From positions 33,476 through 97,475 of the forward strand of contig JAEMQU010000003.1 of assembly GCA_016463705.1 (NCBI GenBank): a stretch of DNA of 64,000 nt. The letters run 5' to 3'. The stretch comes from Opitutales bacterium. GTDB lineage: Bacteria > Verrucomicrobiota > Verrucomicrobiia > Opitutales > UBA953. Position 1 is the stretch's first letter. Each line of letters begins with the position of its first letter. A program made the position numbers and the translations under genes. The notes under the pieces were generated by a model that saw nothing but the letters and a program-made list of their open reading frames with translations, was not told the origin of the DNA and did no database searches. This document shows positions 8,872 to 19,285 of this stretch, in pieces.

Positions 8872-9570
8872 GTGGTTACCTACGAACAATTTGCCGCCAA
8901 TTGTGACGCCGTCCGCCAAAGGATAAAGTCAGCTTGTGACCAGTGTGGCCGGAATCCGTCGGAAGTCAGAATCTTACCAGTCACCAAAACCAACCCGGTT
9001 GAAGCAGCTTTGTATGCCTATCGCTACGGCATGCGTTCGGTCAGTGAAAATAAAGTTCAAGAAGGCCAGGAAAAAAAGCCGCTCGCTCCTACAGATTTAC
9101 GCTGGGAATTTATTGGTCACCTGCAGTCGAACAAAGTTAAGCCTGCTTTAAAAATTTTCGATATTATACAAACGGTCGACTCGGTAGATTTAATTTTGCG
9201 CGTGGGTCGGATTGCCGAAGAGCTCAATGTGAAACCCGAAATTTATTTCCAAGTAAACTCCGGTCATGATCCCGCAAAATTCGGATGTGAAATTGAAGAG
9301 GCCCCTCTCTTGCTAGAAGCCGCGTTGGGTCAGTCTGCCTTGCGGGTGGTTGGACTCATGGCCGTTCCGCCGATTGAAGGGGGAATGGATTCGGCCAAGC
9401 ACACCTTTGATAATTTAAGAATTTGTCGGGACGAATTGGAGGATAAATTTAAAGTAAAACTCCCCGAACTTTCGATGGGTATGAGCGGTGACCTGGAAGC
9501 CGCGGTGATTGCCGGCTCAACCTGCGTCCGTCTCGGTTCATCTCTTTACGGTCCCCGCACCCAGAAATGA
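8872..9570 (+). CDS. YggS/PROSC family pyridoxal phosphate homeostasis protein
   Basis: A 232-residue TIM-barrel protein that binds PLP and buffers vitamin B6 levels. The PLP lysine sits in ILPVTKTNPVEAA near residue 36. The family motifs GENKVQEGQ (here SENKVQEGQ), WEFIGHLQSNKVK, TVDSVDL and the phosphate-binding end LSMGMSGDLEAAVIAGSTCV are all present. I chose GTG at 8872 because homologues start close to YEQFAANCDAVR; an upstream in-frame TTG at 8827 would add 15 poorly matching residues. It overlaps recN by 4 bp (ATGA), which implies translational coupling. Confidence 0.9.
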   Translation: MVTYEQFAANCDAVRQRIKSACDQCGRNPSEVRILPVTKTNPVEAALYAYRYGMRSVSENKVQEGQEKKPLAPTDLRWEFIGHLQSNKVKPALKIFDIIQTVDSVDLILRVGRIAEELNVKPEIYFQVNSGHDPAKFGCEIEEAPLLLEAALGQSALRVVGLMAVPPIEGGMDSAKHTFDNLRICRDELEDKFKVKLPELSMGMSGDLEAAVIAGSTCVRLGSSLYGPRTQK

Positions 9571-11228
9571 TTAGCCGCCTCTCCATTCGTGATTTAGCTC
9601 TGATGGATCGGACGTCGCTCGACTTGGGCAAGGGCTTCACGGTGGTGACCGGCGAAACGGGTGCAGGTAAATCAGTCCTCCTCGGCGCATTTTCTTTATT
9701 AGCAGGCAATCGCGCCGGTAAAACCATCGTTCGCAAAGACGCCGAAGAATGTGTCGTCGAAGCCGAACTCGAGGTGGGTAATGACAAGCGATTCACCCAT
9801 GCTCTAGAAGAGATGGACCTGCCTGCCTGCGACGAAGGACTCTTGCTAATCAAAAGAACGGTCCATGTGTCTAAGGCCGGACGTATTACGGTTAACGGTG
9901 GAGCGGCGACCTTGGCTCAATTACAAAAGCTAGGTGAACTGTGGATTGATTTTCACGGCCCAGGTGAACCCCAAAAACTCATGCGTACCGATACGCAGTT
10001 AGAAATGCTAGATTTGTATGCCGGGGTTGTAGAATCGCTGAATCGTTATCGTGAAGTTTGGAAACGACGCCAAGAAATTCTAAAATCTATCCATGAAATG
10101 TCTTCGGCCGAAAAATTATCTGAAGATGAAATCAGTTTTTTGAAGTCACAGATCGAGAAATTAGATTCATTGGATTTAACCGATGAAGCGATTCAGAAGT
10201 TAGAACGTGAACACGCTCGTTCCTCTCGGGCACAAGAGCTGTCACAACTGTTAAGCCAAATGGACATAGCGCTCGGTTCAGAAGGTATCGCCCAAGACCT
10301 GCCCAAGATTTTGAAAGTTGCCCAATCGATCGCGCGGATTGACGCCGAGGCGGACTCCTTAGCCAAGCGACTAGAGGGCCTAGCTGCTGAGGCCGATGAT
10401 ATCCGTGCCGACTTCGCCCGGCTGGCTCGAGGCCTATCCGCCGATGAGTCGGAAATCGAAAACTTAGACACGAAAATGAATTTATGGTTAGAGTTTCGTC
10501 GTAAATACGGCCCTACCGTTGAATCAGTTCGGTTGAAACGTGATAGCTTAAAGAATCGCTTAATGTCACAAGGCGATATCGAGGCTCGCGTAGAGAAACT
10601 TAAAGGAGACGCCGCACGTGATGAAAAAGAACTTAAAAAATTAGCCGATATCTTACATGCCACTCGAGCTAAAGCCGCCGAAAAGTTAGCTGCGACCGCC
10701 AAGAAAATGTTAGGCTCTCTCGGATTTAAGAAAGCAGATTTAAAAATTGATGTAGCTTCCGCAGAGCTCGGACCGATGGGTGCAGATCGTATTCAATTTC
10801 AGTTTTGTGCCAATGCTGGCCAAGACTTACTACCCCTAGATCAAATCGCTTCGAGTGGTGAAGCGGCTCGTGTGATGCTAGCCCTAAAAACGGTACTCGC
10901 GGCCGTTGATAATACTCCCGTCTTAGTTTTTGATGAAGTAGATGCTAACGTGGGTGGAGAAATTGGTGCACAAGTGGGACGTGAACTCGCTGCGTTAGGT
11001 AAGAAGCACCAAGTTTTCTGCGTGACTCACTTGCCGCAGGTTGCTGCATTAGGACATGCCCATTTGGTTGTGACCAAGACACAGGACGACCGTTCGACCT
11101 CAGTGGTGATTGAGTCAGTTCATACCAAGAGAAAAGACCGTGAACTAGAGATTGCTCGGATGTTGGGGGATCGCACCAGCAAGGTTGGCCTCGCGCATGC
11201 TCGTGAGTTGCTGGATGCGGCGGAGTAG
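9567..11228 (+). CDS. recN: DNA repair protein RecN
   Basis: A 553-residue SMC-like ATPase acting in double-strand break repair and chromosome cohesion. The N-terminal half-ATPase begins MISRLSIRDLALMDRTSLDL and has Walker A GETGAGKSVLLGAF. A central coiled coil spans about 150-380. The C-terminal half-ATPase has the signature IASSGEAARVMLALKTV, Walker B PVLVFDEVDANVGG and FCVTHLPQVAALGHAHLVV. Length equals the family norm. It starts inside the end of yggS (ATGA overlap). No LexA-type box was recognised upstream, but the promoter would lie before yggS. The stop lies 1 bp from the convergent SDR gene. Confidence 0.96.
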   Translation: MISRLSIRDLALMDRTSLDLGKGFTVVTGETGAGKSVLLGAFSLLAGNRAGKTIVRKDAEECVVEAELEVGNDKRFTHALEEMDLPACDEGLLLIKRTVHVSKAGRITVNGGAATLAQLQKLGELWIDFHGPGEPQKLMRTDTQLEMLDLYAGVVESLNRYREVWKRRQEILKSIHEMSSAEKLSEDEISFLKSQIEKLDSLDLTDEAIQKLEREHARSSRAQELSQLLSQMDIALGSEGIAQDLPKILKVAQSIARIDAEADSLAKRLEGLAAEADDIRADFARLARGLSADESEIENLDTKMNLWLEFRRKYGPTVESVRLKRDSLKNRLMSQGDIEARVEKLKGDAARDEKELKKLADILHATRAKAAEKLAATAKKMLGSLGFKKADLKIDVASAELGPMGADRIQFQFCANAGQDLLPLDQIASSGEAARVMLALKTVLAAVDNTPVLVFDEVDANVGGEIGAQVGRELAALGKKHQVFCVTHLPQVAALGHAHLVVTKTQDDRSTSVVIESVHTKRKDRELEIARMLGDRTSKVGLAHARELLDAAE

Positions 11229-11229
11229 T

Positions 11230-12045
11230 TTACTTTTTGACAAAGCGATCAAGCTTCAGTCGCTGAATCATCCTTAAGCCAATGGCCGCGGCCCAGGGCT
11301 TAGGTAGGCGGGCGCTCAACATTCCTAATAATTTATTTTTCCATCCCGTGATGACCTGTGGATAGTTTTTAGCCATCGCCCTCAACGCTTCATCCGCACA
11401 CTCATCTGCCGTTTGTCCGCCCAGCCCCGTTGAACTAATGAACCCAGCGGCTTTAGAAAAATTGGTTGAAACTGGACCAGGACAAATCGCAACGCTGCGC
11501 ACTCCGTATTTTTTCATTTCCGCATCGAGCGCGATACTCCAGTGAAGGAGAAATGCTTTGGTCGCCGCATAAGTAGACATCAGCGGGGTAGGCTGATAGC
11601 CGGCCAGCGAGGCAACGTTGGCGATTTGCCCTCCCCGTAATTTTAATTTTTCAATGAGGAGTCCGGTTAGATAAACGGGGGCAGAGGTATTAATTTCTAG
11701 CATCTTCATCGTGTGCTCTAAATGGGGTGAGGGGAATTCACCGTAGGCCCCCACTCCACTATTATTAATTAATAGAATAGTACCCTGTGCAGGCATTAGT
11801 TTTTGTAATTCAGCGACAACTGATTTGATTTCAATGGGTTGAGATAAATCGCAGGTAAGATGAGTAAAGTTCAGAGCATTCGAAACATCTTGGGGAGGGG
11901 TACGAGATAGGTTGAACACGGCGGCGGAGGTGCTAGACTTTTCTATACGCGAAAGGAGTGCGCGTCCGATACCCGAAGAAGATCCTGTGATGATGATACA
12001 TGAAAATGCTTTCAAAAAGTTATCTATGGATTTTTTAGAAGACAT
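11230..12045 (-). CDS. SDR family NAD(P)-dependent oxidoreductase
   Basis: A 271-residue short-chain dehydrogenase. The cofactor motif is IIITGSSSGIGRALL near residue 17, followed by LLINNSGVGAYG. The catalytic Ser-Tyr-Lys set is seen in NVASLAGYQPTPLMSTYAAT followed by KAF, and CPGPVSTNF follows. It belongs to the classical DltE/YqjQ-like group that usually carries broad-specificity annotations; substrate unknown. ATG at 12045 is chosen because the longer frame to 12120 would run into the divergent hpf gene and adds no conserved sequence. It lies between recN and hpf without an evident pathway link. Confidence 0.85.
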   Translation of the reverse strand: MSSKKSIDNFLKAFSCIIITGSSSGIGRALLSRIEKSSTSAAVFNLSRTPPQDVSNALNFTHLTCDLSQPIEIKSVVAELQKLMPAQGTILLINNSGVGAYGEFPSPHLEHTMKMLEINTSAPVYLTGLLIEKLKLRGGQIANVASLAGYQPTPLMSTYAATKAFLLHWSIALDAEMKKYGVRSVAICPGPVSTNFSKAAGFISSTGLGGQTADECADEALRAMAKNYPQVITGWKNKLLGMLSARLPKPWAAAIGLRMIQRLKLDRFVKK

Positions 12046-12084
12046 GGTGCGTAGCTTTTCGTTTATCCAAACCCCAATAAATAA

Positions 12085-12444
12085 ATGAGCAACACAGCAA
12101 TCGTCATCTCGGGTGTTCATCTAGAACTTACCGAGGCCCTGAAAGAAACCGTGCGTACTAAAGTTAAAAAACTTTTACGTCACAATGACCGTATCGTTAA
12201 AATATTCGTAGAATTGGTTTTTAATCACCCCCGCAACCATGCCCGAGAGTTTGGTGCGCAGATTCGTCTAGAACTACCGGGGCCTGATATCGTTGTGCGG
12301 GAAGAGTCGGAAAACTTGTATAAGTCGATCGATATCTTGGTCGATAAAGTTGACCGGCAATTACGTCGCCGCCACCGTCTGGAAAAAGAAAAGCGTAATC
12401 ATCCGGGCTCGACCGACTTGGGGTCGCTCGGCAAAAATTCATAG
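12085..12444 (+). CDS. hpf: Ribosome hibernation-promoting factor, short form
   Basis: A 119-residue member of the HPF/RaiA family, which binds the 30S decoding region and silences ribosomes in stationary phase. Seen: ISGVHLELTEALKETVRTKV at the N-terminus, the basic segment VKKLLRH and the conserved ESENLYKSIDILVDKVDRQL followed by RRRHRLEKEK. Length matches the short gamma-proteobacterial HPF and lacks the C-terminal dimerisation domain of long HPF, so ribosome dimerisation, if any, would need a partner. It is followed by an intrinsic terminator at 12468 and appears monocistronic. Confidence 0.92.
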   Translation: MSNTAIVISGVHLELTEALKETVRTKVKKLLRHNDRIVKIFVELVFNHPRNHAREFGAQIRLELPGPDIVVREESENLYKSIDILVDKVDRQLRRRHRLEKEKRNHPGSTDLGSLGKNS

Positions 12445-12467
12445 ACTTAAGTTTAGTTCCACTAAAG

Positions 12468-12495
12468 ACCCCTAGTTCATAGCCTAGGGGTTTTT
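12468..12495 (+). terminator. Intrinsic terminator after hpf
   Basis: Inverted repeat ACCCCTAG (12468-12475) and CTAGGGGT (12484-12491) with an 8-base loop, followed by a T-rich run. It sits 24 bp after the hpf stop and before mpl, so the two genes are transcribed separately. Confidence 0.85.
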
Positions 12496-12550
12496 ATTTT
12501 ATACACTTGTTTTCTCGCCCAAGCTAGGGAGTTGGTTCTAGGGTGGGGTT

Positions 12551-13969
12551 ATGCGGATTTATTTCATCGGCATTTGTGGTACCGCCATGGGCAATGCGGC
12601 GTTATTAATGCGTGCCCTTGGACATGAAGTCATCGGATCGGACACTGGTATTTACCCACCGATGTCGAACCACCTGAAAAATGCCGGTATCGAAATTCTG
12701 GAGGGGTGGAATGCCAATCGTCTAGCTTCGTTAAAAACTGATTTGGTCGTCGTTGGAAATGTCGCTTCGCGCGGTCATCCCGAAGTCGAATACCTCTTAC
12801 AGTCCTCCCAAAATTATATTTCACTGCCGCAACTCCTTCGCAGTCACTTACTGAATGATCGAAAGAATATCGTGATCGCCGGTACCCACGGAAAAACTAC
12901 GACGACCTGCTTAGCGGCATTCTTACTTAAGGAGGCTAAGGCTCATCCGGGTTGGTTGGTCGGCGGGGTGCCGCGTGATTTACCCGACAGTGCATTTATC
13001 GGCCAAAAGGGTGGGGCCTTTGTGATTGAGGGCGACGAGTACGACTCCGCCTTTTTCGATAAGCGGAGTAAATTCATTCAGTACCTTCCTCATATTTTAG
13101 CTATTAATAATATCGAATTCGACCACGCTGATATTTTCCGCGACTTAGAAGATGTCTCACGCACCTTTTCGCACGGCCTCCGTGTAGTGCCTGGCAACGG
13201 CGTTATTGTTGCGAACGGTGATGATGCTAATGTCATGAACTTGGTCAATAAAGTGACTTGGGCTCCGGTGGTGAAGGTCGGCGTTGGTGAAAACAACGAA
13301 GTTCAAATCAAAAACTTCTCTGAGACATCTCACGGCTCACTATTTTCTATCTTCTGGAAGGGTGCGCTCTGGGCTAACGTAGAATGGTCGTTAACCGGTT
13401 TATTTAATGCGCGTAATGCCGCCATCGCCGCAGCCTCCGCCGGTCTATTTTTAAATCCGCAAAACCCTACGCTATTAAAACTCGATTCCCTTAAAAAGTT
13501 TAAAGGCGTCATGCGCCGCCAAGAGGTTTTAATCGAGAATAAGAACCTAGTTTGCATTGAGGACTTTGGTCATCACCCCACCGCTATTCATTGTACGCTA
13601 GAGTCGCTGCGCAATCGTTATCCATCCTTCGAGTTAGTTGTCTGTTTTGAGCCTCGGAGTAACACCGCGGCTCGCAAGGTCATGCAGGATAGTTTTGGCG
13701 AAGCTTTAGCTTTAGCGGACGCTATTTATTTACCGCCCGCCCATCGGGCTGAAAAGTTAGGATCCGACAGTTTCGATAGCACTGGCATGGCCCAAACCTT
13801 ACAGCAAAAGGGCCGTCAGGCCTGGGCCTGTGAGTCTCCTGAAAGTCTTTTAGCGAAATTGATTTCGGATTGTCGCTCAGCGACTAAGCCGCGACTCGTC
13901 ATCTTTTTCTCCAATGGTTCGTTTGGCGGAATTATCCAAAAATTTGCTCAGACGTTTAAGCAAAACTGA
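12551..13969 (+). CDS. mpl: UDP-N-acetylmuramate:L-alanyl-gamma-D-glutamyl-meso-diaminopimelate ligase
   Basis: A 472-residue Mur ligase of the Mpl type, which reattaches recycled murein tripeptide to UDP-MurNAc. The N-terminal Rossmann part reads RIYFIGICGTAMGNAALLMR with GSDTGIYPPMS, typical of Mpl and distinct from MurC. The ATP-binding loop is IAGTHGKTTTTCLAAF near residue 115, followed by VIEGDEYDSAFFDKRSKF and NIEFDHADIFRDLE. The C-terminal ligase domain has CIEDFGHHPTAI and FEPRSNTAARKVMQ. Length is close to that of E. coli Mpl. It indicates peptidoglycan recycling of meso-DAP-containing wall. It lies downstream of the hpf terminator and converges with ribF with no gap. Confidence 0.94.
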   Translation: MRIYFIGICGTAMGNAALLMRALGHEVIGSDTGIYPPMSNHLKNAGIEILEGWNANRLASLKTDLVVVGNVASRGHPEVEYLLQSSQNYISLPQLLRSHLLNDRKNIVIAGTHGKTTTTCLAAFLLKEAKAHPGWLVGGVPRDLPDSAFIGQKGGAFVIEGDEYDSAFFDKRSKFIQYLPHILAINNIEFDHADIFRDLEDVSRTFSHGLRVVPGNGVIVANGDDANVMNLVNKVTWAPVVKVGVGENNEVQIKNFSETSHGSLFSIFWKGALWANVEWSLTGLFNARNAAIAAASAGLFLNPQNPTLLKLDSLKKFKGVMRRQEVLIENKNLVCIEDFGHHPTAIHCTLESLRNRYPSFELVVCFEPRSNTAARKVMQDSFGEALALADAIYLPPAHRAEKLGSDSFDSTGMAQTLQQKGRQAWACESPESLLAKLISDCRSATKPRLVIFFSNGSFGGIIQKFAQTFKQN

Positions 13970-14881
13970 TTAGGTTAGGCCTAAAAGTTTTTTCGCCTGA
14001 ATTTCATCTTTCGAAATTTGGGCTTTTAAATCATCGAGCGAATCAAATTTTTTCTCTCCGCGAATTCGATAGAGCCATCGAACGCGTACGGTGTCTCCGG
14101 CGTGCGGAAGTGTGCCGCTGACTTTTAAGAGGTGAGATTCGAGTAATGGTTTAACCAAATCTTTTTCAACGGTTGGGCGAACTCCCCAGTTGGCTATAGC
14201 GGGCTCCGCGATGCCCTCAGCGCCAATACATTCAACGGCATAAACCCCAAAGGCTGGTTGCAATTCAGGATTCCATGCCATGTTTAAAGTCGGATACCCA
14301 ATCGTCCTTCCGAGTTTCTGGCCTTCAATTAAAACACCTTCGGCTTCGTACGGTCGAAGGAGTAGGCGATTGGCTAATTCAATGTTTCCGTCGATTAGCG
14401 CACCGCGAATACGCGAGCTACTCACCGAGTCGCCTTCAAATTCCACGGCCGGACAACTCTGCACCGAAAGCCCGAGCGGTTTGGCGTCGTGCATCAATCG
14501 CTCCGCGTTGCCCTGTCGATTTTGTCCGTAGTGAAAATTATTTCCGATATGAATACTCCGCAGATTTTTGAACTGGTGCATCAGCCACGCAGGAAAATCC
14601 TGAGCTAAGATCGCGGCGTATTGCGCGTTAAAGGTTTGATGATGGATAAACTGAGCTCCGGCTTCGGTGAGTCGTTCGTCTTTTTGTGCTCGCGTGAAAA
14701 GCAGTGGGACTGGTTTGTCGGGACGGAGGATGCGACTAGGATGCGGATCAAAAGTCATCACTCCTACTAAGCCACCATCGCGCCGCGCTTGATCACGTGC
14801 CGAATGTAAAACAGTGCGATGACCGAGGTGCACTCCATCGAAGGCACCAATCGCTAAATGGAGGGGAGGGTGTTGACTCAT
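13970..14881 (-). CDS. ribF: Bifunctional riboflavin kinase / FAD synthetase
   Basis: A 303-residue cytoplasmic enzyme making FMN and FAD from riboflavin. The N-terminal adenylyltransferase domain carries [17 protein letters not shown] and [13 protein letters not shown]; the C-terminal flavokinase domain carries [11 protein letters not shown], then GVYAVECIG and [20 protein letters not shown]. Both domains are complete and length is typical. It begins inside the end of truB (4-bp overlap) and is last in the nrnA-truB-ribF unit, an order found in many bacteria downstream of infB-rbfA. No FMN riboswitch is present. Confidence 0.95.
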   Translation of the reverse strand: MSQHPPLHLAIGAFDGVHLGHRTVLHSARDQARRDGGLVGVMTFDPHPSRILRPDKPVPLLFTRAQKDERLTEAGAQFIHHQTFNAQYAAILAQDFPAWLMHQFKNLRSIHIGNNFHYGQNRQGNAERLMHDAKPLGLSVQSCPAVEFEGDSVSSSRIRGALIDGNIELANRLLLRPYEAEGVLIEGQKLGRTIGYPTLNMAWNPELQPAFGVYAVECIGAEGIAEPAIANWGVRPTVEKDLVKPLLESHLLKVSGTLPHAGDTVRVRWLYRIRGEKKFDSLDDLKAQISKDEIQAKKLLGLT

Positions 14882-15606
14882 CCTAAGGCAATGCTGGGTA
14901 CGACTTCATTCACAGGAATCAAACACTCCCGTAATTGTTGCACATTCATCGCGCCTAATTGTTCGAGAGTTTTGCCGCGCTCGATGCTGAGATTTCCGGA
15001 ATGCGTGCGACGTAACATCGAGAGGTGGGCGCCTGGGCCGAGTTTTTTACCTAGATCGACGGCCAGGGTTCGGATGTAAGTCCCTTTTGTGCATTGTACT
15101 TTAAAAGTAAATTTTGGACTCACCCAGCTTTGTAGTTCCAATAGATTGATGCGAATGAAACGAGGCTCGCGTTCGATTTCGATTCCCTTGCGGGCTAATT
15201 CATAAAGTTTTTTTCCGCCGACTTTTTTTGCCGAATGCATCGGGGGAGTTTGATACTGATCGCCCAACATCGATTTTAAAGCGTCGGTAATCTGTGCTTC
15301 AGTAAGAGGAGGCACGGGTTGAGTTTCGGTTATCTCGCCATCTGCGTCTTGGCTATCAGTCGTTACTCCTAAGGTGGCCTCGCCTAGATATTCTTTTTCC
15401 TGAGACATTAAATACTGCGAGGCCTTGGTCGCTTTACCGACCAACATAATCAGTAATCCCGTGGCCATGGGATCGAGCGTGCCCGCATGTCCGACGCGGC
15501 GGGTTTGATAGAGGTGACGGATTTTATCTACGACATCGTGTGATGTGATACCTTGTGGTTTATCGACCACTAAAATTCCTTCAGGCTCCAAGAGGGAAGG
15601 GTTCAT
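14878..15606 (-). CDS. truB: tRNA pseudouridine(55) synthase TruB
   Basis: A 242-residue enzyme converting U55 of the tRNA T-loop to pseudouridine. Motifs: [17 protein letters not shown], then the catalytic aspartate D45 in [34 protein letters not shown] and [19 protein letters not shown]. The C-terminal extension is short. It overlaps nrnA upstream and ribF downstream by 4 bp each, so the three are expected to be translationally coupled. Confidence 0.96.
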   Translation of the reverse strand: MNPSLLEPEGILVVDKPQGITSHDVVDKIRHLYQTRRVGHAGTLDPMATGLLIMLVGKATKASQYLMSQEKEYLGEATLGVTTDSQDADGEITETQPVPPLTEAQITDALKSMLGDQYQTPPMHSAKKVGGKKLYELARKGIEIEREPRFIRINLLELQSWVSPKFTFKVQCTKGTYIRTLAVDLGKKLGPGAHLSMLRRTHSGNLSIERGKTLEQLGAMNVQQLRECLIPVNEVVPSIALG

Positions 15607-16604
15607 GCGCGCGTTTGTTCGCGGTAGTGGGCGATGATGATATCGAGAATTCGCTGACGATCGTTTTGAAGGGTACAGCCAATCATATTAAAGCCCGCTG
15701 CGAGAATGTGTCCGCCCCCGTTGAGCTTTGCGGCCAGTAAATCGAGGCGTAGTTTGGGATCACGTCCGCGTAAACTTCCACGAATACCGTCTTTGCCTTC
15801 TTCGAAAAGTACCGCGATGTCGACGCCGACCACTGAGCGCGGAAATTCCACGAGACCTTCTTTATCTTCTTTGGTTGTTCCGGTTGCCGAATAGTCCGCT
15901 TGAGTAATTTCACCCGAACAAATTTTTCCATTCTCATGAAAGAGTATGGAATTCAAAAATCGTTTGGTGAGTTCTAATTTTCCACGACTCTCTTGTTCGA
16001 AGATGTAAAAATTAGCTTCTTCGGGTTTAGCGCCGCGTTTAATTAATTCGGCGGCAATCTCGAGTACGCCAGCGGTAACACTCGCGTAGCAAAATCTTCC
16101 CGTGTCGGTGATGATTCCGAGGTGTAATGATTTTGCCGTCGCTTCATCGCAGTGGAGTCCGTGTTTAAGTGCTCCGTGTGCCAAGACGTGGCAAGTGGCG
16201 GCGGCTTCTTTGACTACGATATTAATTTTGGCGTAATCAGGGTTGGAGGAGTGGTGATCGATATTTGCAAGAATCTGATTATTAAACTTAGAGAGTAATT
16301 CTGTCCCTATTCTTGTCGCATCGGCACAGTCCACGGCGATGGCTTGGCGCCCGTCAGCCGTATATTGGTCGGCGGTTAAGAACTTAATTCCTTGGGTGTA
16401 GGAGGTTAGATTGGTCGGTACTCGATCGCGGTTAACACAGATGGCGTCTACGCCTTCCGCCAGGAGTATGCGACACAGGGCACTCTGAGAGCCAATACAG
16501 TCTCCATCGGGCCTCATATGGCCCAATACAGCCACTTTTTGACCCCTCAGGCTGGTAACTAGCTCTTTTAGAGCCGTGCCGGCTAATTGCATGCTTATTG
16601 CCAT
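15603..16604 (-). CDS. nrnA: DHH family phosphoesterase, NrnA-like oligoribonuclease / pAp phosphatase
   Basis: About 333 residues. The DHH domain shows [39 protein letters not shown] and [13 protein letters not shown]; the C-terminal DHHA1 domain shows [17 protein letters not shown] and [10 protein letters not shown]. Members degrade nanoRNAs and dephosphorylate pAp. Its place immediately before truB matches the common rbfA-nrnA-truB-ribF order. The start is uncertain: ATG at 16604 is given, ATG at 16592 is equally plausible, and a GTG at 16628 exists; none has a clear ribosome-binding site. Confidence 0.88.
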   Translation of the reverse strand: MAISMQLAGTALKELVTSLRGQKVAVLGHMRPDGDCIGSQSALCRILLAEGVDAICVNRDRVPTNLTSYTQGIKFLTADQYTADGRQAIAVDCADATRIGTELLSKFNNQILANIDHHSSNPDYAKINIVVKEAAATCHVLAHGALKHGLHCDEATAKSLHLGIITDTGRFCYASVTAGVLEIAAELIKRGAKPEEANFYIFEQESRGKLELTKRFLNSILFHENGKICSGEITQADYSATGTTKEDKEGLVEFPRSVVGVDIAVLFEEGKDGIRGSLRGRDPKLRLDLLAAKLNGGGHILAAGFNMIGCTLQNDRQRILDIIIAHYREQTRA

Positions 16605-16686
16605 AATTATTAGGAGTATACAAACCACCGACTCGGCCCCGAGGCAAAGGCAAAAGAACGGGTTATTTACAAAATAGGAGGAACGC

Positions 16687-16716
16687 TTGATGGAAGGTCC
16701 AGACTGGGCATACTAT
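16687..16716 (+). promoter_or_regulatory. Candidate sigma-70 promoter for clpC
   Basis: TTGATG (16687-16692) and TACTAT (16711-16716) are separated by 18 bp and lie 17 bp before the clpC ATG, which would give a very short leader. No CIRCE element or CtsR-type heptad repeat was recognised nearby. Confidence 0.35.
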
Positions 16717-16732
16717 CTGCTTAATACTCCAC

Positions 16733-19282
16733 ATGGATAAGGATAAAAACCAAAACTTCACTCCCCGCGCCCGCAAGGTCGTGGAACTCGCGCGCAGCGA
16801 AGCTCGCCGCTTTAATCATAATTACGTCGGTACCGAACACATCCTTCTTGGTCTCATTAAATTAGGCGAAGGCGTCGCCGTTAATGTTCTTGGTCGGATG
16901 GGTCTCGATTTAAAAACGGTCCGCACTGCTGTTGAAAAACAAGTCGGCCCTGGACCCGAAGAAGCGAAAGCTCCTGAAACTATTCCGCTCACACCCCGTG
17001 TCCAAAAGGTGATGGCTCATGCGATCGCTGAAGGTCGTACACTGGGTCATGCCTATGTGGGCACTGAACATATTTTATTGGGCCTGCTCAAAGAAGGCGA
17101 AGGCGTCGCGGCTCGCGTACTCCAAGCGTTGAATGTTGATTTAGAACGTTGCCGCAAAGAAATTCTCGCAGATATCGAACCTAACGCGTCGGGCGAAGCT
17201 GATAAACCTTCCACCCCGGAGAGTATGTCGGATGAGCCAGGGGATGATACTCCGCCGCCCTCGCGCCGTTCCTCCGAAGATAATGCTAATCGTCCAGGTC
17301 GCGGAGAGCGTTTGTCTTTATTAAAAACTTTTGGACGCGATCTGACGGAGCTCGCCCGTGCGGGAGATTTAGATCCCGTTATCGGACGCAAAGAAGAAAT
17401 TCGTCGCGTCGTGCAAATTCTTTGCCGTCGCACGAAGAATAACCCCGTGCTTATTGGTGAAGCTGGTGTGGGTAAAACCGCGATTGTTGAAGGACTCGCT
17501 CAAGAAATTGCGTCGGGTATCGTTCCCGAAATTTTACTCGATCGTAAAGTCATTACGCTCGACCTCGCCTTGATGGTCGCAGGCACCAAGTATCGCGGAC
17601 AGTTTGAAGAACGTATCAAAGGTATCATGGATGAAATCAAGCGTGCGAAAAATATCATCCTCTTTATCGATGAAATGCACACCATCGTCGGCGCGGGTGC
17701 GGCCGAAGGTGCCATGGACGCTTCGAATATTTTAAAGCCGGCACTATCGCGCGGTGAAATCCAGTGCGTCGGTGCGACCACCTTGTCTGAATACCGTAAG
17801 CACATTGAAAAAGATGCGGCACTCGAACGCCGCTTCCAACCGGTTAAGGTCGACGATCCTTCGCCCGAAGATGCAGTACTTATTTTAAAAGGTATCCGTC
17901 ACAAATACGAAGAGCACCATAAGTGTGAATATACCGACGCCGCTATTGAAGCCGCCGTCCGTCTTTCGCATCGCTACATCACTGCACGTCACTTGCCCGA
18001 TAAAGCAATCGATGTGATGGATGAGGCCGGAGCGCGTGCTCGTATTCGCTCACTGAATTTACCGCCCGAACTCGATAAGGCCCAAGCCGATATTGATGCC
18101 GTCGTGGTGCAAAAAGAAGAAGCCTCGCGCCAGCAAAAGTTTGAAGAAGCTGCTAATCTCCGCGACACCGAGAAAAAACTGCGCGCCAAACGCGAGAAGA
18201 TGCTCGAAGAGTGGAAGAAGAAACGCGACGAAAAGAAAATTATCGTGGGTGAAGATGAAATGCTCCACATCGTGGCCGACTGGACGGGCGTTCCGCTTAA
18301 TCGTATGGAAAGCAAAGAGTCCAAGAAGCTGCTCGAACTCGAAGTCGACTTACAAGGCAGTGTTATCGGACAAGACCGCGCCTGCGAAGTCGTGGCTCGT
18401 GCCCTCCGTCGCTCGCGTGCGGATTTAAAAGATCCCCGTCGCCCGATTGGTTCCTTCTTATTCCTCGGTCCAACCGGCGTGGGTAAAACCTTACTCGCTC
18501 GCACTCTCGCCGAACGCATGTTCGGTGAAAAAGAAGCGGTCATTCAGATCGATATGTCTGAGTACATGGAAAAGTTTACCGTTTCACGACTCATCGGATC
18601 TCCTCCCGGTTACGTCGGACATGATGAAGGTGGACAACTCACCGAACTCGTTCGCCGCAAGCCTTACTCCGTCGTGCTCTTCGATGAAATTGAGAAGGCC
18701 CACCCCGATGTGATTCAATTGCTGTTACAGGCGCTCGAAGATGGTCGCTTAACTGACTCGCTCGGCCGCGTAGTCGATTTCCGTAATACGATTATTATTA
18801 TGACCTCGAACGTCGGGGCTGATGTTTTACAACGCAACAACTCCGTCGGCTTCGATGTCGGCGTCAGCACCACGCGCGATTACGAAAAACTTAAAGATCG
18901 CATCATGGAAGAAACTAAGCGCGCCTTTAAGCCAGAGTTCTTAAATCGTCTGACTGACATTGTGATCTTCCAACAGCTCGCGAAGGAGCACATGACGAAG
19001 ATTGTGGATATCGAAGTCGCGAAAGTCGCCAAACGTCTGCTCGATCTCGGTGTTAAGTTGGTCGTGAATGAAGCAGCTCGTGGCTACCTCGTCGACAATG
19101 GCTGGGATGAAAAATATGGGGCTCGCCCGCTTCGTCGCGCCGTCGAGCGTTTATTGGAAGATCCTCTCGCTGAATCTATTTTACGTAATGATTACAATAA
19201 AGAAGAACCCGTAGTAGTGAGTGTTGGGGAGAAGGGCTTGGTCTTTACGCAAAAGAAATCAGGCGAAATTTCTGGGACGTAA
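16733..19282 (+). CDS. clpC: ATP-dependent Clp protease ATPase subunit ClpC
   Basis: An 849-residue Hsp100 unfoldase that feeds proteins to ClpP. A double Clp_N repeat covers residues 5-145 ([12 protein letters not shown] and [12 protein letters not shown]). The first AAA module has Walker [14 protein letters not shown] near 243 and Walker [11 protein letters not shown] middle UVR-like coiled segment ([20 protein letters not shown]) near 463-482 marks ClpC rather than ClpB or ClpA. The second AAA module has Walker [14 protein letters not shown] near 579. A VGF tripeptide near 704 (NNSVGFDVG) matches the ClpP-docking loop. In Firmicutes ClpC needs adaptors, notably McsB/McsA, and homologues of both occur at 23675-25235. 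DUF423 follows after 3 bp. clpP and ctsR are not in the window. Confidence 0.95.
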   Translation: MDKDKNQNFTPRARKVVELARSEARRFNHNYVGTEHILLGLIKLGEGVAVNVLGRMGLDLKTVRTAVEKQVGPGPEEAKAPETIPLTPRVQKVMAHAIAEGRTLGHAYVGTEHILLGLLKEGEGVAARVLQALNVDLERCRKEILADIEPNASGEADKPSTPESMSDEPGDDTPPPSRRSSEDNANRPGRGERLSLLKTFGRDLTELARAGDLDPVIGRKEEIRRVVQILCRRTKNNPVLIGEAGVGKTAIVEGLAQEIASGIVPEILLDRKVITLDLALMVAGTKYRGQFEERIKGIMDEIKRAKNIILFIDEMHTIVGAGAAEGAMDASNILKPALSRGEIQCVGATTLSEYRKHIEKDAALERRFQPVKVDDPSPEDAVLILKGIRHKYEEHHKCEYTDAAIEAAVRLSHRYITARHLPDKAIDVMDEAGARARIRSLNLPPELDKAQADIDAVVVQKEEASRQQKFEEAANLRDTEKKLRAKREKMLEEWKKKRDEKKIIVGEDEMLHIVADWTGVPLNRMESKESKKLLELEVDLQGSVIGQDRACEVVARALRRSRADLKDPRRPIGSFLFLGPTGVGKTLLARTLAERMFGEKEAVIQIDMSEYMEKFTVSRLIGSPPGYVGHDEGGQLTELVRRKPYSVVLFDEIEKAHPDVIQLLLQALEDGRLTDSLGRVVDFRNTIIIMTSNVGADVLQRNNSVGFDVGVSTTRDYEKLKDRIMEETKRAFKPEFLNRLTDIVIFQQLAKEHMTKIVDIEVAKVAKRLLDLGVKLVVNEAARGYLVDNGWDEKYGARPLRRAVERLLEDPLAESILRNDYNKEEPVVVSVGEKGLVFTQKKSGEISGT

Positions 19283-19285
19283 TCC

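Noticed and set aside
12046..12120. N-terminal extension of the SDR gene
   Set aside because: It would overlap the divergent hpf gene and encodes no conserved residues; an internal ATG fits the fold.
16605..16732. CIRCE or CtsR operator before clpC
   Set aside because: No TTAGCACTC-n9-GAGTGCTAA inverted repeat and no CtsR heptad direct repeat could be found in the gap.
17989..18543. 184-residue Ser/Arg-rich minus-strand frame
   Set aside because: Antisense to clpC; composition is the shadow of the clpC codon usage.
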